From the NCBI GenBank assembly GCA_947501695.1, contig CANMWO010000001.1, forward strand, positions 434,001 through 498,000: a DNA stretch of 64,000 nucleotides. Direction: 5' to 3'. Shown here piece by piece: positions 24,128 to 33,490 of the stretch. The notes beneath the pieces were generated by a model. That model ran no database searches and was not told where the DNA came from. It saw only the letters and a program-made list of their open reading frames with translations. Position numbers and translations under genes: made by a program. Source of the DNA: an uncultured Sphingomonadaceae bacterium (GTDB taxonomy: Bacteria > Pseudomonadota > Alphaproteobacteria > Sphingomonadales > Sphingomonadaceae). Every line of letters starts with the position of its first letter. Position 1 is the stretch's first letter.

Positions 24128-25399
24128 ATGATCAACAACGCAATAAAATCTAGCCTGGTCTCTAGGTTTCCAGAGCTTGTTGATATGCTCGGGAGTGTCG
24201 ACAATTTCCACTCCGACCACGCATTGTCATCTGCTGCTACGCAACTACCCCACATTGATGGCGTAGCAAATACAGGTGAGAATGGTGGCGCAAAAGATCC
24301 CGTCGTAATTTATCGCGATGGCCCATTCCGTTTCGTTCCGGCTACCCTCAGCCAGCCCCCACGCATTGAATTTGGTGATGCGGACAGAGAATTTGGTCTG
24401 TCTTGTATCGTTGAATCCATGCGCGGGGGCAAAGGGCCTGCCTTTGCGGATCCCAAATCTATTGCCTTATATAAATATGCCGCCCGCGTAGCGCGCAGCG
24501 ATGCCAATGTCATGATCACCGGCGAAACCGGTACCGGCAAAGAAGGCGTCGCCCGCTATATTCATGAACACAGCACCCGAGCTGACAAACAAATGGTCAC
24601 AGTCAATTGCGCTGCGATTACAGAAACAATGATTGAGTCTATCTTATTCGGACACAAGAAAGGTTCCTTTACCGGAGCCTATGCGAGCGCAATCGGCCTC
24701 TTTAAGGAAGCAGATGGTGGCACGATTTTTCTCGATGAGATTACAGAAATGCCGTTGGAGAGCCAGTCAAAACTACTTCGCGTGCTACAAGAGGGAGAAA
24801 TCCTTCCAGTGGGTGCAACCCGTCATGAGAAAGTAGATGTCCGGATCATCTGCGCGGCAAACCGCAATTTTGCAGAGGAAGTCAAAGCAGGCAAATTTCG
24901 CGAAGACCTTTACTGGCGTTTGAATGTTATGCCGGTTGAATTGGAGCCGCTTGCTGCACGCCCTGCCGATATTGTTGCAATATCTACTTTTATGATGATG
25001 GACTTTCAAAAGGGTCACGATAAATTTGTCGCGCTGTCACAATGCTGCATCGATCGGCTTAAGGCCCATCATTGGCCGGGCAACGTCCGTGAGCTTGCAA
25101 ATGTGCTGCAGCGCGCTTTAGTTATGTGCGACAGCGATCGCATCGAAGCCAAAGATTTAATGTTTTCTGGCGAGAGCCTGTCAGCTCAACCCAAGCAGGA
25201 TGCTGTGCAAACTGGCAGCTCGGCCAGGTTTGTTCGTGGCCGCGACCTGCAATCTATTTCTAAGAGCGTTGAGTATGACGCAATCACCAATACGCTTGAA
25301 CAAACTAATGGTAACCGCCGCGAAGCCGCAAAAGAGCTTGGCATTTCAGAACGGACGCTGCGCTATCGGATGGCCGATATGCGTGCGTTGGCAGCGTGA
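24128..25399 (+). CDS. Sigma54-dependent flagellar transcription activator (FlbD/FleQ-like)
   Basis: A 423-residue bacterial enhancer-binding protein. The N-terminal 100 residues match no receiver domain. The AAA+ domain (about 110-345) has Walker A GETGTGKE, the sigma54-contact loop GSFTGA, Walker B GTIFLDEI and the WPGNVREL motif. The C-terminal Fis-type helix-turn-helix is NRREAAKELGISERTLRYRM. It should drive RpoN-dependent promoters in this locus. The gene has its own sigma54 promoter and three palindromic sites upstream, and fliE begins 14 bases after its stop, so it is first in the fliEFGH operon. Confidence 0.88.
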   Translation: MINNAIKSSLVSRFPELVDMLGSVDNFHSDHALSSAATQLPHIDGVANTGENGGAKDPVVIYRDGPFRFVPATLSQPPRIEFGDADREFGLSCIVESMRGGKGPAFADPKSIALYKYAARVARSDANVMITGETGTGKEGVARYIHEHSTRADKQMVTVNCAAITETMIESILFGHKKGSFTGAYASAIGLFKEADGGTIFLDEITEMPLESQSKLLRVLQEGEILPVGATRHEKVDVRIICAANRNFAEEVKAGKFREDLYWRLNVMPVELEPLAARPADIVAISTFMMMDFQKGHDKFVALSQCCIDRLKAHHWPGNVRELANVLQRALVMCDSDRIEAKDLMFSGESLSAQPKQDAVQTGSSARFVRGRDLQSISKSVEYDAITNTLEQTNGNRREAAKELGISERTLRYRMADMRALAA

Positions 25400-25413
25400 G
25401 CAGGAGATAGAAT

Positions 25414-25776
25414 ATGTCTTCCGTCAACATGAACAGCCTGATGGCCGCGCGCAATGCGATTCTGAACCGCAACAATGCGTTGCAGGATATTGCCAGCAAA
25501 ACAAATAATCTGACCGGTCCTGGTCATGTACCCCAAACAGAAAAAGCAGACGGCCCGTCAGGTTTTGCAGCGCAACTGACCGATGCCATTCAGGACGTTA
25601 ACAAATTGCAGGCGACTGCAAAGGCCGACACTGCTGCTTATCAAATGGGCGAAACCAATGATGTAGCAGCGGTGATGCTTTCCAAACATAAAGCCTCCAT
25701 CGGCTTTGAATCCACCTTGCAGGTTCGGAACAAACTTTTGTCCGCCTACAAAGATATCATGAATATGTCGGTGTAA
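25414..25776 (+). CDS. fliE: Flagellar hook-basal body adaptor FliE
   Basis: A 120-residue protein joining the MS-ring to the rod. The C-terminal half has the FliE pattern: FAAQLTDAIQDVNKLQATAK, TNDVAAVMLSKHKASIGFESTLQVRNKLLSAYKDIMNM. The first 50 residues are more variable. A ribosome-binding AGGAGATAGAAT precedes the ATG, and fliF follows after one base. Confidence 0.92.
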   Translation: MSSVNMNSLMAARNAILNRNNALQDIASKTNNLTGPGHVPQTEKADGPSGFAAQLTDAIQDVNKLQATAKADTAAYQMGETNDVAAVMLSKHKASIGFESTLQVRNKLLSAYKDIMNMSV

Positions 25777-25777
25777 G

Positions 25778-27517
25778 ATGGCTGAGGGAACTCCCATAAA
25801 CCAGAACCTTATGCCTGTCGGTGCGACAGGTGCCAACGCGCCTAATATAGGTGGTGCTCTTGGTTCAATTCAGGCCTTTGTGCAGCAGCCTGCCATTGCG
25901 AGGGCAATGCCGCTGATCATCCTGTCTGCGGTAATCGTTGCTGCGCTATCTGCTTGGCTGGTGCTGCGTGAACCAGCGCAACGCGACTTGTTTCGCGGAT
26001 TGCCGGACAATGACAAAGCGGCAGTGACGCAGGCTTTGCAAAGCGCAAATATTCCTTATCAGGTTGATGATGCCACCGGCACGTTGAAAGTCAGCAACGA
26101 AGATTATCATACAGCGAAAATTGAATTGGCGGGACAAGGCTTGCCGCGTTCGGCACCCAGTGGTGATACGATCATGTCAGGTATGCCGATGGGTGCTAGT
26201 CGCGCGGTTGAATCGGAAAAATTACGTACAGCAAGGGAAATGGACCTTGCACGATCAATAGAAGCGCTGGACAATGTTATCACCGCAAGGGTTCACTTGG
26301 CTGTCGAACAGCCGAGCATTTTCTTGCGTGACAGAAATGAACCTGCGGCTTCGGTTATCTTACAGTTAACCGGCTCAACCAAATTGGACGAGCGGCAGAC
26401 GCAAGCAATATTGAATCTAGTCGCCAGTTCGGTGCCAGGGTTGTCGGCTGGCAATGTCTCGGTCATCGATCAAAATGGAAGATTGCTGTCTCGCCGCGAA
26501 GACGAAGGCTCCCGGGGCAATGATACACAACTAAAAATTAAGGCTGCGATAGAAGATCGTTATCGCCAGTCGCTAGCCAGTCTTTTGACACCGATCGTCG
26601 GCCCCGGAAACTTCGTCGCGGAAGTCACGGCGGACGTGAATTTTGATGAAAAGCAGGCGACTAGCGAAATCTATCCTGCTGACGGTTCGGTTTTGCGCTC
26701 GGAACAGGGCATGCGCTCTGAAGAGCCGATTGGCGGATCGCAAGTTGGCGGCATACCGGGAGCACTTGCTAACCGACCACCTGCAGCTGCTGAATTTGAG
26801 GATCAACCTGATGGCGCGGAGGAAGAAGGGGCCAAACAGGTCGAACCAAAGAAAACCAACGAGGAATATCAAAGGAATTTTGAGCTCGCTCGTGAAATCG
26901 CCATAACCAATCAGGCGACTGGTCAAGTGTCCCGATTATCGGTCGCGGTAGCGATTGATGACAAGGCATTGAAAGATACCAAGTCGCCGAAAGAAATTCA
27001 GGAAATTGAAAAACTGGTCAAAGGAACGATTGGTTTCAATGCGGAGCGTGGTGATCAGATTGCGGTTTCCGCCCGTCAGTTCCGTCCGGTCACCGAGAAG
27101 GAAACCGAAGAAGCGTGGTATGAGTCTCCCTGGTTCGGTATCGTCAGCCGCAACGTTACGGCGCTCATCGTCGCGTTGCTGATTATTTTCCTAATCGCTC
27201 GTCCGATTTTGAAAAAATGGCTGAATTCAGAAAAAGATCTAAAAGCTAATATGGCCGTAAATAGCGCAGCCATGCCTGTCGACCTGATAGCGCAAAATGG
27301 TGGACTGTTAAACAATAGTAATGCGCAAAGTGGCACAGGTTCTGCGGCACAGATGAGTGGATCACCTGTCACTGTCGATATGATTCAAGCTGCACCTAGC
27401 TATCAAGAACGAGCTTTGTTGACACAGAATTTTGTCAAACAAAACCCTGATCATGCGGCGCTGGTAGTTAAAGAACTTTTGAAAGAAGCAGACGAGCTGG
27501 AGGAAGCTGATGGCTGA
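25778..27517 (+). CDS. fliF: Flagellar MS-ring protein FliF
   Basis: A 579-residue inner-membrane ring protein on which the flagellum is built. It has two transmembrane helices (about residues 48-66 and 452-472) flanking a large periplasmic region with ring-building motifs (DMDLARSIEALDNVITARVHLAVEQPS and the VSVIDQNGRLLS region). The C-terminal tail after the second helix binds FliG and ends in an acidic segment. It overlaps fliG by eight bases. Confidence 0.96.
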   Translation: MAEGTPINQNLMPVGATGANAPNIGGALGSIQAFVQQPAIARAMPLIILSAVIVAALSAWLVLREPAQRDLFRGLPDNDKAAVTQALQSANIPYQVDDATGTLKVSNEDYHTAKIELAGQGLPRSAPSGDTIMSGMPMGASRAVESEKLRTAREMDLARSIEALDNVITARVHLAVEQPSIFLRDRNEPAASVILQLTGSTKLDERQTQAILNLVASSVPGLSAGNVSVIDQNGRLLSRREDEGSRGNDTQLKIKAAIEDRYRQSLASLLTPIVGPGNFVAEVTADVNFDEKQATSEIYPADGSVLRSEQGMRSEEPIGGSQVGGIPGALANRPPAAAEFEDQPDGAEEEGAKQVEPKKTNEEYQRNFELAREIAITNQATGQVSRLSVAVAIDDKALKDTKSPKEIQEIEKLVKGTIGFNAERGDQIAVSARQFRPVTEKETEEAWYESPWFGIVSRNVTALIVALLIIFLIARPILKKWLNSEKDLKANMAVNSAAMPVDLIAQNGGLLNNSNAQSGTGSAAQMSGSPVTVDMIQAAPSYQERALLTQNFVKQNPDHAALVVKELLKEADELEEADG

Positions 27518-28562
27518 AGCAGCAACGAAAAACGAAAAAAGCGCTGATGAAAATGATCAGCAGCTCGAACTGATTACGGATCGCCAGACAGCAGCGATCT
27601 TGATGCTACTTTTTTCTGATGAGGAAGCCGCCAGGATTCTGGAACGCCTCGAACCAGGGGAAGCAGAGTTGCTAGGGGAGGCAATGTTCAGCGTGGCCGA
27701 TGTTGATGCCGTACAGATTGATGGGTCACTAGATCGGTTTCTGCAGATGACCAGAAATCAGACGATGCTGGCTTATAAAGCGGATGAAAAAGTTGGTCGA
27801 GTTTTTCGACAAGCGCTGGGAACATCGCGGGCAGAAACAATGATGAACCGCTTTGCACCTAAAAGGCCGAGCAATATAGCGGAATTGCTAAAGTGGGTTC
27901 CGGTCAAGGATCTTGCCGAATTGGTTCAAAATGAACCACCGCAGATCGCCGCAGTCTTAATCTCTTTCATGACCGCCAACACAGCCGCAGAAATGTTGCA
28001 ACTGGTGCCACCGGAATTGCGGGAAGAGTTCGTCTATCGTGTCGCCACTTTGGGACCTGTTAGCGCCCATGCGCTGGCGCAAATTCATGCCTTGCTGGAA
28101 AAAAACGGACCGTCGGCAGAAGAGATTGCTCCGCCGATGCAAGTAGGAGGTGTGATGGACAGTGCCTCGATCATTAACAATCTGCCTAAGCAGATTAGCC
28201 AGGCGGTTTTGAAGGGCATGACAAAGCGCGACCGGAAGATCTCTAAGCAGATTGAAGACGAAATGTTCGTATTTGCAGATCTGATGAATCTGTCGAAAAA
28301 AGATATCGGAACATTGGTCCGCAAAGTGGACAGCGCTATCCTGGTACCTGCATTGCGCGGTGCATCGAGCGAACTCAAAACAAAAATATTCGACGCTATG
28401 TCGCAGCGCGCTGCTGAAACCATCCAGGATGAAATGGATGAGGCACCGCCTCAGCCCATGGAAGCCGTGATTAGTGCGCAGAGAGGTGTGATTGCGATCG
28501 CCAAGGTGATGATCGACAATGGCGAGATCAGCATGTCAACTGGCGGTGCTGACTATGTCTGA
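27510..28562 (+). CDS. fliG: Flagellar motor switch protein FliG
   Basis: A 350-residue C-ring protein linking the MS-ring to FliM and receiving torque from the stators. It has the N-terminal AILMLLFSDEEAARILERL, a middle domain with EPPQIAAVLISFM in place of the common EHPQ motif, and the C-terminal torque domain MFVFADLMNLSKKDIGTLVRKVD with charged residues. Overlaps fliF and fliH. Confidence 0.95.
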   Translation: MAEAATKNEKSADENDQQLELITDRQTAAILMLLFSDEEAARILERLEPGEAELLGEAMFSVADVDAVQIDGSLDRFLQMTRNQTMLAYKADEKVGRVFRQALGTSRAETMMNRFAPKRPSNIAELLKWVPVKDLAELVQNEPPQIAAVLISFMTANTAAEMLQLVPPELREEFVYRVATLGPVSAHALAQIHALLEKNGPSAEEIAPPMQVGGVMDSASIINNLPKQISQAVLKGMTKRDRKISKQIEDEMFVFADLMNLSKKDIGTLVRKVDSAILVPALRGASSELKTKIFDAMSQRAAETIQDEMDEAPPQPMEAVISAQRGVIAIAKVMIDNGEISMSTGGADYV

Positions 28563-29226
28563 TCTGCATTCCGAACAAAATCTTCACAGTGATGACGTGG
28601 TTCCATTGTGGCGAATGCCAATGGAACAGAAAGAATTTTCGGCATGGTCCGGCAATCTGACACCAGAAACTGGCGCTGGTTCAGATCTTCAGTTTCAGAG
28701 CTTAGGTAGACCAGAAAGTACCGATCAAATGGTGGCTTCTGATAGCCAAGACGAAGATATATTTGAAGCGGCCTATCGCAAAGGTTGGGAAGACGGGCAG
28801 GCGGCTTTGGCTGCGAATGACCAAGCCGTTGCCACGTTGGCAGACGCTATTCGTTATTTGAATGACCTCTATTCGACCGGTAGCTTTGCCTTGATCCTGA
28901 ATGCGATTGAATCACTCTTTCGCCGCTGTTCGGAACTGGCTGTCCCGGATCAAGTGCTGCTGGAGGCTTGGGTAACCCAATTGGCGGATAAGATTGATCA
29001 GGATCAGAAAGGCGCAAGTCTGGTTCTGCATCCTGATGACTTGGCCTTGATTGATCAGGATGTTTGCAAGCTTCCTTTGCGCGCGGATCCGACCATGTTG
29101 CGCGGCAATCTGAAACTAAGTCACGCAGGCGGCTGGATCGAAAAAGGATCAGAGGTAGTGCTGGACGAATTGCGCGGACTGATCGATGAATTTAGTGACC
29201 AGCAAACGAACACCGATCATGAGTGA
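28555..29226 (+). CDS. fliH: Flagellar export ATPase regulator FliH
   Basis: A 223-residue cytosolic protein expected to regulate the FliI ATPase. It has YRKGWEDGQAAL (the GxxxG-like helical part of FliH), then a C-terminal domain resembling FliH/V-ATPase E (LVLHPDDLALI, GGWIEKGSEVVLDELRGLIDE). The ATG at 28555 overlaps fliG by eight bases and is preferred over a longer in-frame start at 28519. Overlaps fliI by eight bases. Similarity is modest, but the position is diagnostic. Confidence 0.82.
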   Translation: MSDLHSEQNLHSDDVVPLWRMPMEQKEFSAWSGNLTPETGAGSDLQFQSLGRPESTDQMVASDSQDEDIFEAAYRKGWEDGQAALAANDQAVATLADAIRYLNDLYSTGSFALILNAIESLFRRCSELAVPDQVLLEAWVTQLADKIDQDQKGASLVLHPDDLALIDQDVCKLPLRADPTMLRGNLKLSHAGGWIEKGSEVVLDELRGLIDEFSDQQTNTDHE

Positions 29227-30577
29227 TCCGGAAGAAGCATTTGTCAGCGATCCCAATAGCGGGAAAGGCATTCAAGGTCTTTTGGCGCGGATCGAACATA
29301 TCAGCAATGAACCCCGTCATATCGGTAAATTATCGGCGCATGATAATGGCATGTTGGAGGTCACTGGCTTTCCCTATCCCCTAGGGTATTCAGGCCGCGT
29401 GATCGCGACTGATGGCCGGGAAATTAGCTCGGAAGTGGTCGGTTTTAAGGGATCACGGACCCTGATGATCCCAATGGTGCAGGATGCACCGCTGCGCAGC
29501 GGCAGTCCAGTATTACCTTATGTGAAATCAAACGAAGCGGCTGTCGGCGACGCGCTATTTGGCCGGATCATTGGTCCAATGGGAGAACCGATAGACGGAA
29601 AAGGACCGATTTTGGCGACAGAAACCGTCCCCTTATCGGGACTGGAAGGCGATGTGATGCGACGCGCCAGTGTGACCAAGTCGATAGATATGGGTATCCG
29701 GGCGCTCAACGGATTGTTGACCTTTGGTCAAGGCCAGCGGGTCGCGGTGATTGCCGGGTCCGGCGTTGGAAAATCAATGCTGATCAATCAGATATTGGAC
29801 GGCGTTGTCGCCGATGTCGTGGTTGTCGGTTTGATCGGCGAACGCGGCCGGGAGGTGAATGACTTCGTCAATCGCCGTAACGAGAAAAAAGATGCGGTGC
29901 CGACGATTACGGTTGCCGTGCCCGCCGATCACTCGCCATCGTCTCGGCTGAAGGCAGCCCATCGAGCCACTGCCATTGCAGAATATTTTCGTTCGCAGGG
30001 AAAATCGGTTGTGCTGGTGATCGATAGCCTAACCCGTGTCGCTCATGCGCAGCGCGAAATAGGCTTGGCTGCGGGAGAGCCACCGACGATGAAAGGCTAT
30101 CCGCCTTCTGCTCTGTCGATGATTCCTCGGCTTATTGAAAGGGCAGGGAATGATAGTGAAACCGGTGGTTCGATCACTGCCATCTATACCGTCCTTGCCG
30201 ACGGCGATGATCTTGATGATCCGGTGGTTGATAGCGCTCGCGCGATTGCTGACGGTCATATCATATTGTCCCGATCGCTAGCGGAGCAAGGCATTTTTCC
30301 CGCGATTGATGTCGGCAAGTCCATTAGCAGGGTAGCGGTCGATATTATCGATGATGCACATCACTCGGCCCAGACGCATTTCAAGCGACTTTGGTCTATC
30401 TATGAGGAGAACCGTGATCTGGTTTTGATGGGAGCCTATCAAGCGGGTAGTGACCCCAATATCGATGAAGCGCTCGCGCAATGGCCGGTCATGGTAGACT
30501 ACCTCAAGCAAAGACCTCGCGAACTCATCAATTTCCAAAAAAGTATTAGTGATCTGTCCGGCCTGTTTCAGCCATGA
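29219..30577 (+). CDS. fliI: Flagellar export ATPase FliI
   Basis: A 452-residue ATPase energising flagellar export, related to the F1 beta subunit. It has Walker A AGSGVGKS near residue 180, Walker B VVLVIDSLTRVAHAQREIGLAAGEPP, and the FliI/type III ATPase signature PPSALSMIPRLIERAG. Start at 29219 overlaps fliH; a longer in-frame start at 29186 is less likely. fliJ overlaps its stop by four bases. Confidence 0.96.
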   Translation: MSDPEEAFVSDPNSGKGIQGLLARIEHISNEPRHIGKLSAHDNGMLEVTGFPYPLGYSGRVIATDGREISSEVVGFKGSRTLMIPMVQDAPLRSGSPVLPYVKSNEAAVGDALFGRIIGPMGEPIDGKGPILATETVPLSGLEGDVMRRASVTKSIDMGIRALNGLLTFGQGQRVAVIAGSGVGKSMLINQILDGVVADVVVVGLIGERGREVNDFVNRRNEKKDAVPTITVAVPADHSPSSRLKAAHRATAIAEYFRSQGKSVVLVIDSLTRVAHAQREIGLAAGEPPTMKGYPPSALSMIPRLIERAGNDSETGGSITAIYTVLADGDDLDDPVVDSARAIADGHIILSRSLAEQGIFPAIDVGKSISRVAVDIIDDAHHSAQTHFKRLWSIYEENRDLVLMGAYQAGSDPNIDEALAQWPVMVDYLKQRPRELINFQKSISDLSGLFQP

Positions 30578-31014
30578 AACGGAAAGTAAGAGGTCTGAAG
30601 CGCATATTGAAGGTGCGCGATACCCAGAAAAAATTGAAAGAAATCGCGCTGGCAAAGGCCGGTAATCATTGTGTGGCGCTCGAGCATAATGCGAACCGGA
30701 TCCGAAACCTGCAAAACGAAGCTTTGTCAGATACGGAAGCGATTAACGCCGACATGCTATCTGCCAGAATGGAACTTTCGGGGCGCTTAGTGGATGCAGA
30801 GCGATCAATAGAAGCGTCGATTGAAACGGCAAGGCAAGATTTTGCCCATGCAGAGCGGCAAAACCTTGCCGCCCGAAAGACCTTTGAGAGCACCGAGAAA
30901 TTGCTCCATTCCCACCTTCGCAAAGCCCGCAAAGCGGAAATATTCAAGACTGATATTCGTCATAACATATTGTATAATATAGATAATAATAAGAAAAAGG
31001 ATCAATCGCGATGA
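30574..31014 (+). CDS. fliJ: Flagellar export stalk protein FliJ
   Basis: A 146-residue, highly charged, all-helical coiled-coil protein between fliI and fliK, as expected for FliJ, the central stalk of the export ATPase. The N-terminal RILKVRDTQKKLKEIALAKA and long amphipathic helices fit. Sequence conservation in this family is low. Overlaps both neighbours by four bases. Confidence 0.8.
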   Translation: MKRKVRGLKRILKVRDTQKKLKEIALAKAGNHCVALEHNANRIRNLQNEALSDTEAINADMLSARMELSGRLVDAERSIEASIETARQDFAHAERQNLAARKTFESTEKLLHSHLRKARKAEIFKTDIRHNILYNIDNNKKKDQSR

Positions 31015-32849
31015 TTGGTAAGATCATGTCTGAAGCCTCTCATTCCATAATTGGCATGCTTTCTGCAAAGCCTTTGGACATGGAAACAGGCACGGCAAAT
31101 AACGAGTTCAGCTCCCATTTGATGACCGGTGAAGATCCGTCTCGTCTGACGCTTGATATTAGCGGCGTGGACATAGCAGGCGATGATCGCGGTGCACAGT
31201 TTCTGGACCAATTAATTGGTAGTGATGATCAGCCAATTCAATCCGTGAACGGCCGGGAGACCCTCAAGACCATATCAGCGAAGATTTCGGTTGATAGAAA
31301 GGAAGGTGATATAGAATTGCACTCTGCTACTCAGCCTTCTTCGGTTTCCGCTTCGGAAACAGAGCGCTTCCTTTCAACTCTGCCGCCATCGCCAGTTCAA
31401 CCTACTGGTTTGCAGACTGACAGCCCTTTCAGTGTAGATGCATCGCCTGTTGGACGACATCAGTCAGGCATAAGCACTGATCAATCGGGTCTTGTAAATC
31501 GTCCGTTGCCACCGCGTCGGGATCCACTGCCAGCTGACGTGCCAACATCTGATCCAGCCACAGACAAACCGGGGCAGGAACTAGGTGATGTTGCCAAAAT
31601 TGCTTCTATACCGCTGATTTTTGTTGATGGTCCAAAATCGACAGTTGGTACAGAAACCACCGCGGATATCGATCAAAAGCCAGCCGCTACCATCCATGGC
31701 CAAAAAGCTCCGGTTGTTGCAGATAAGCTGCCGACCATATTGCCTAACTCTTCCGTTTCAGAAGATTTGAACGCAGCATCAACTGAAAACAAACAGCCGG
31801 TCGAGAGTAAATCACCAGCCTCGTTCAAGCCGCTGATCGAAAGCAAGTCTCCAGCTGACAGTAAGCCTGTCTTGCACAATGGCGGAAAAGCAGAAACGAC
31901 CTATTCCTCAACGAACAATCTGGTCCGGCAATCTTTTGGTATCGATATGCCGAAATCAAGTCCGGCCGAGACTATCGCAGTCGAAACCATCAAAAAACCC
32001 TCCGAAGCGAACACGCCCATCAAAGCAAAGCCCTATTCAGATGCAGACGTAAGCAACCTGCCTAAAGCTGGAGGCATAAATGCTAGAACAGCTCTGGCAT
32101 CCGAAACGCCTCTGGCGCCAGCAAAGCTGCAAGACGCTAATTCAGGAAGGAAGATACGAGACTCACTTGATCTCAGGCTGGCGAACAAAAGCAAAATTCC
32201 AGCTCCCACGTCGCGGCAGACACCAGAATTTGAAGTAGGCGAAGCAACCGTTGTTGCAAATAAATCCATGAAAATCGAAGCCAAATTGCCGTTCGTGGAA
32301 ATGGAAAATCTTCCTGCCGCCGGTCATCTGGAACGAAATACTGAATTGTCCTTACCGGCCCATTCAACGCCCGCCATTCCTGTTCAAAATATTACTCCAA
32401 AAACAGTGAACTTTGACTGGAATGCTCCGCAGTTCGCCGAACGCTTTGCTTCCGAGATGAGCGATCTAACCATCAACGGTGACCTAAAAAAATTCGAGAT
32501 TAATCCCAGGAACATGGGGCGTCTGGAAGTGTCTTTCATTTCGCGTGGCGGCGCTGAAATCATTCAGATTGGTGCTGAAAATGACGCAGCTCGCGAGATG
32601 ATTGTGCAGCATAGTCAAGCGATCCAGGACATGTTGAAAGCCCAAGGTCGTTCAGACCTGACCCTGCGCGTGGATGTTAGAGAAAATATGCTCTTTGGAC
32701 CCCAGCAAGACAGTATGAATTTCGACCAGCAAGACAGCGCCAGCGCGCGCGAAGAGCGTGCCGCGCCCTCCAAAAATCGTGGGTCAGGGATGCCAACCGA
32801 AGTTGATGCTGATCCGCAGGGTTCTTCCGACAATAGTCGCTACGCCTAA
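31011..32849 (+). CDS. fliK: Flagellar hook-length control protein FliK
   Basis: A 612-residue secreted molecular ruler. Residues 1 to about 450 are low-complexity, rich in Ser, Pro, Lys and Asp, and probably unfolded. The C-terminal domain (about 470-560) has the Flg_hook pattern FAERFASEMSDLTINGDLKKFEINPRNMGRLEVSF and LTLRVDVREN, which switches export specificity through FlhB. It is long for a hook built from a 276-residue FlgE. KSPA-like imperfect repeats occur around residues 260-290. Confidence 0.9.
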   Translation: MIGKIMSEASHSIIGMLSAKPLDMETGTANNEFSSHLMTGEDPSRLTLDISGVDIAGDDRGAQFLDQLIGSDDQPIQSVNGRETLKTISAKISVDRKEGDIELHSATQPSSVSASETERFLSTLPPSPVQPTGLQTDSPFSVDASPVGRHQSGISTDQSGLVNRPLPPRRDPLPADVPTSDPATDKPGQELGDVAKIASIPLIFVDGPKSTVGTETTADIDQKPAATIHGQKAPVVADKLPTILPNSSVSEDLNAASTENKQPVESKSPASFKPLIESKSPADSKPVLHNGGKAETTYSSTNNLVRQSFGIDMPKSSPAETIAVETIKKPSEANTPIKAKPYSDADVSNLPKAGGINARTALASETPLAPAKLQDANSGRKIRDSLDLRLANKSKIPAPTSRQTPEFEVGEATVVANKSMKIEAKLPFVEMENLPAAGHLERNTELSLPAHSTPAIPVQNITPKTVNFDWNAPQFAERFASEMSDLTINGDLKKFEINPRNMGRLEVSFISRGGAEIIQIGAENDAAREMIVQHSQAIQDMLKAQGRSDLTLRVDVRENMLFGPQQDSMNFDQQDSASAREERAAPSKNRGSGMPTEVDADPQGSSDNSRYA

Positions 32850-32894
32850 GCATCGAGCAAATAACACAACCGATTAGCAATTTCAGAGGTCAAA

Positions 32895-33467
32895 ATGTCA
32901 GATACCAATCCAGAAGAAGAAAAGCCCAAAAAGAAAAAGGGTAAGATGAAGGGTCTCATCATCGGCGTAGTCGCGATAGCCGTGTTGGGCGGCGGCGGCG
33001 CTGCGGGTGGTTTTTATGTTGCTGGGACTATGGACAGCGAAGGTCACGAACCGGAAGACCCCAACAAACCGAAGATTATTTTGAAAGACGGTACCGCGGT
33101 TAGCGAAAAAGAAGCGAAGACGGCAGTTCCCAACGAGGCGGAAAGCAAGTTCAAAATTTCTTATCATAAGATCGAGCAACCGTTCACATCCAACCTGTCC
33201 AATTCCGAGAGTTTTGCCCAATTGTCGCTCGCGATCTCTACTTATTATGACGAGCGCGTTTTTGAGAATGTGACTGAGCATGAAATCGCTATTCGATCGG
33301 CGGTGCTGATGGAGTTGGGCCAACAGGGGCCGTTCGAACTGGATACGTCTGAAGGAAAGCTCCAGCTCAAGAAAAAATTGCGTGAGGTCATCAACGCCAC
33401 CCTGAAAGAAAAGACAGGATTTGGTGGGATTGAAGACGTCTATTTCACCAGCATGGTCGTTCAGTAA
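32895..33467 (+). CDS. fliL: Flagellar basal body-associated protein FliL
   Basis: A 190-residue single-span inner-membrane protein that surrounds the stator. It has a Lys-rich cytosolic N-terminus (EEEKPKKKKGKMKG), a Gly/Ala-rich transmembrane helix (about 20-45) and a periplasmic stomatin-like domain ending KTGFGGIEDVYFTSMVVQ, the typical FliL C-terminus. A GAGG ribosome-binding site lies upstream. Precedes fliM. Confidence 0.92.
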   Translation: MSDTNPEEEKPKKKKGKMKGLIIGVVAIAVLGGGGAAGGFYVAGTMDSEGHEPEDPNKPKIILKDGTAVSEKEAKTAVPNEAESKFKISYHKIEQPFTSNLSNSESFAQLSLAISTYYDERVFENVTEHEIAIRSAVLMELGQQGPFELDTSEGKLQLKKKLREVINATLKEKTGFGGIEDVYFTSMVVQ

Positions 33468-33490
33468 AGAACGCAGAAAGCAGTAAGCCA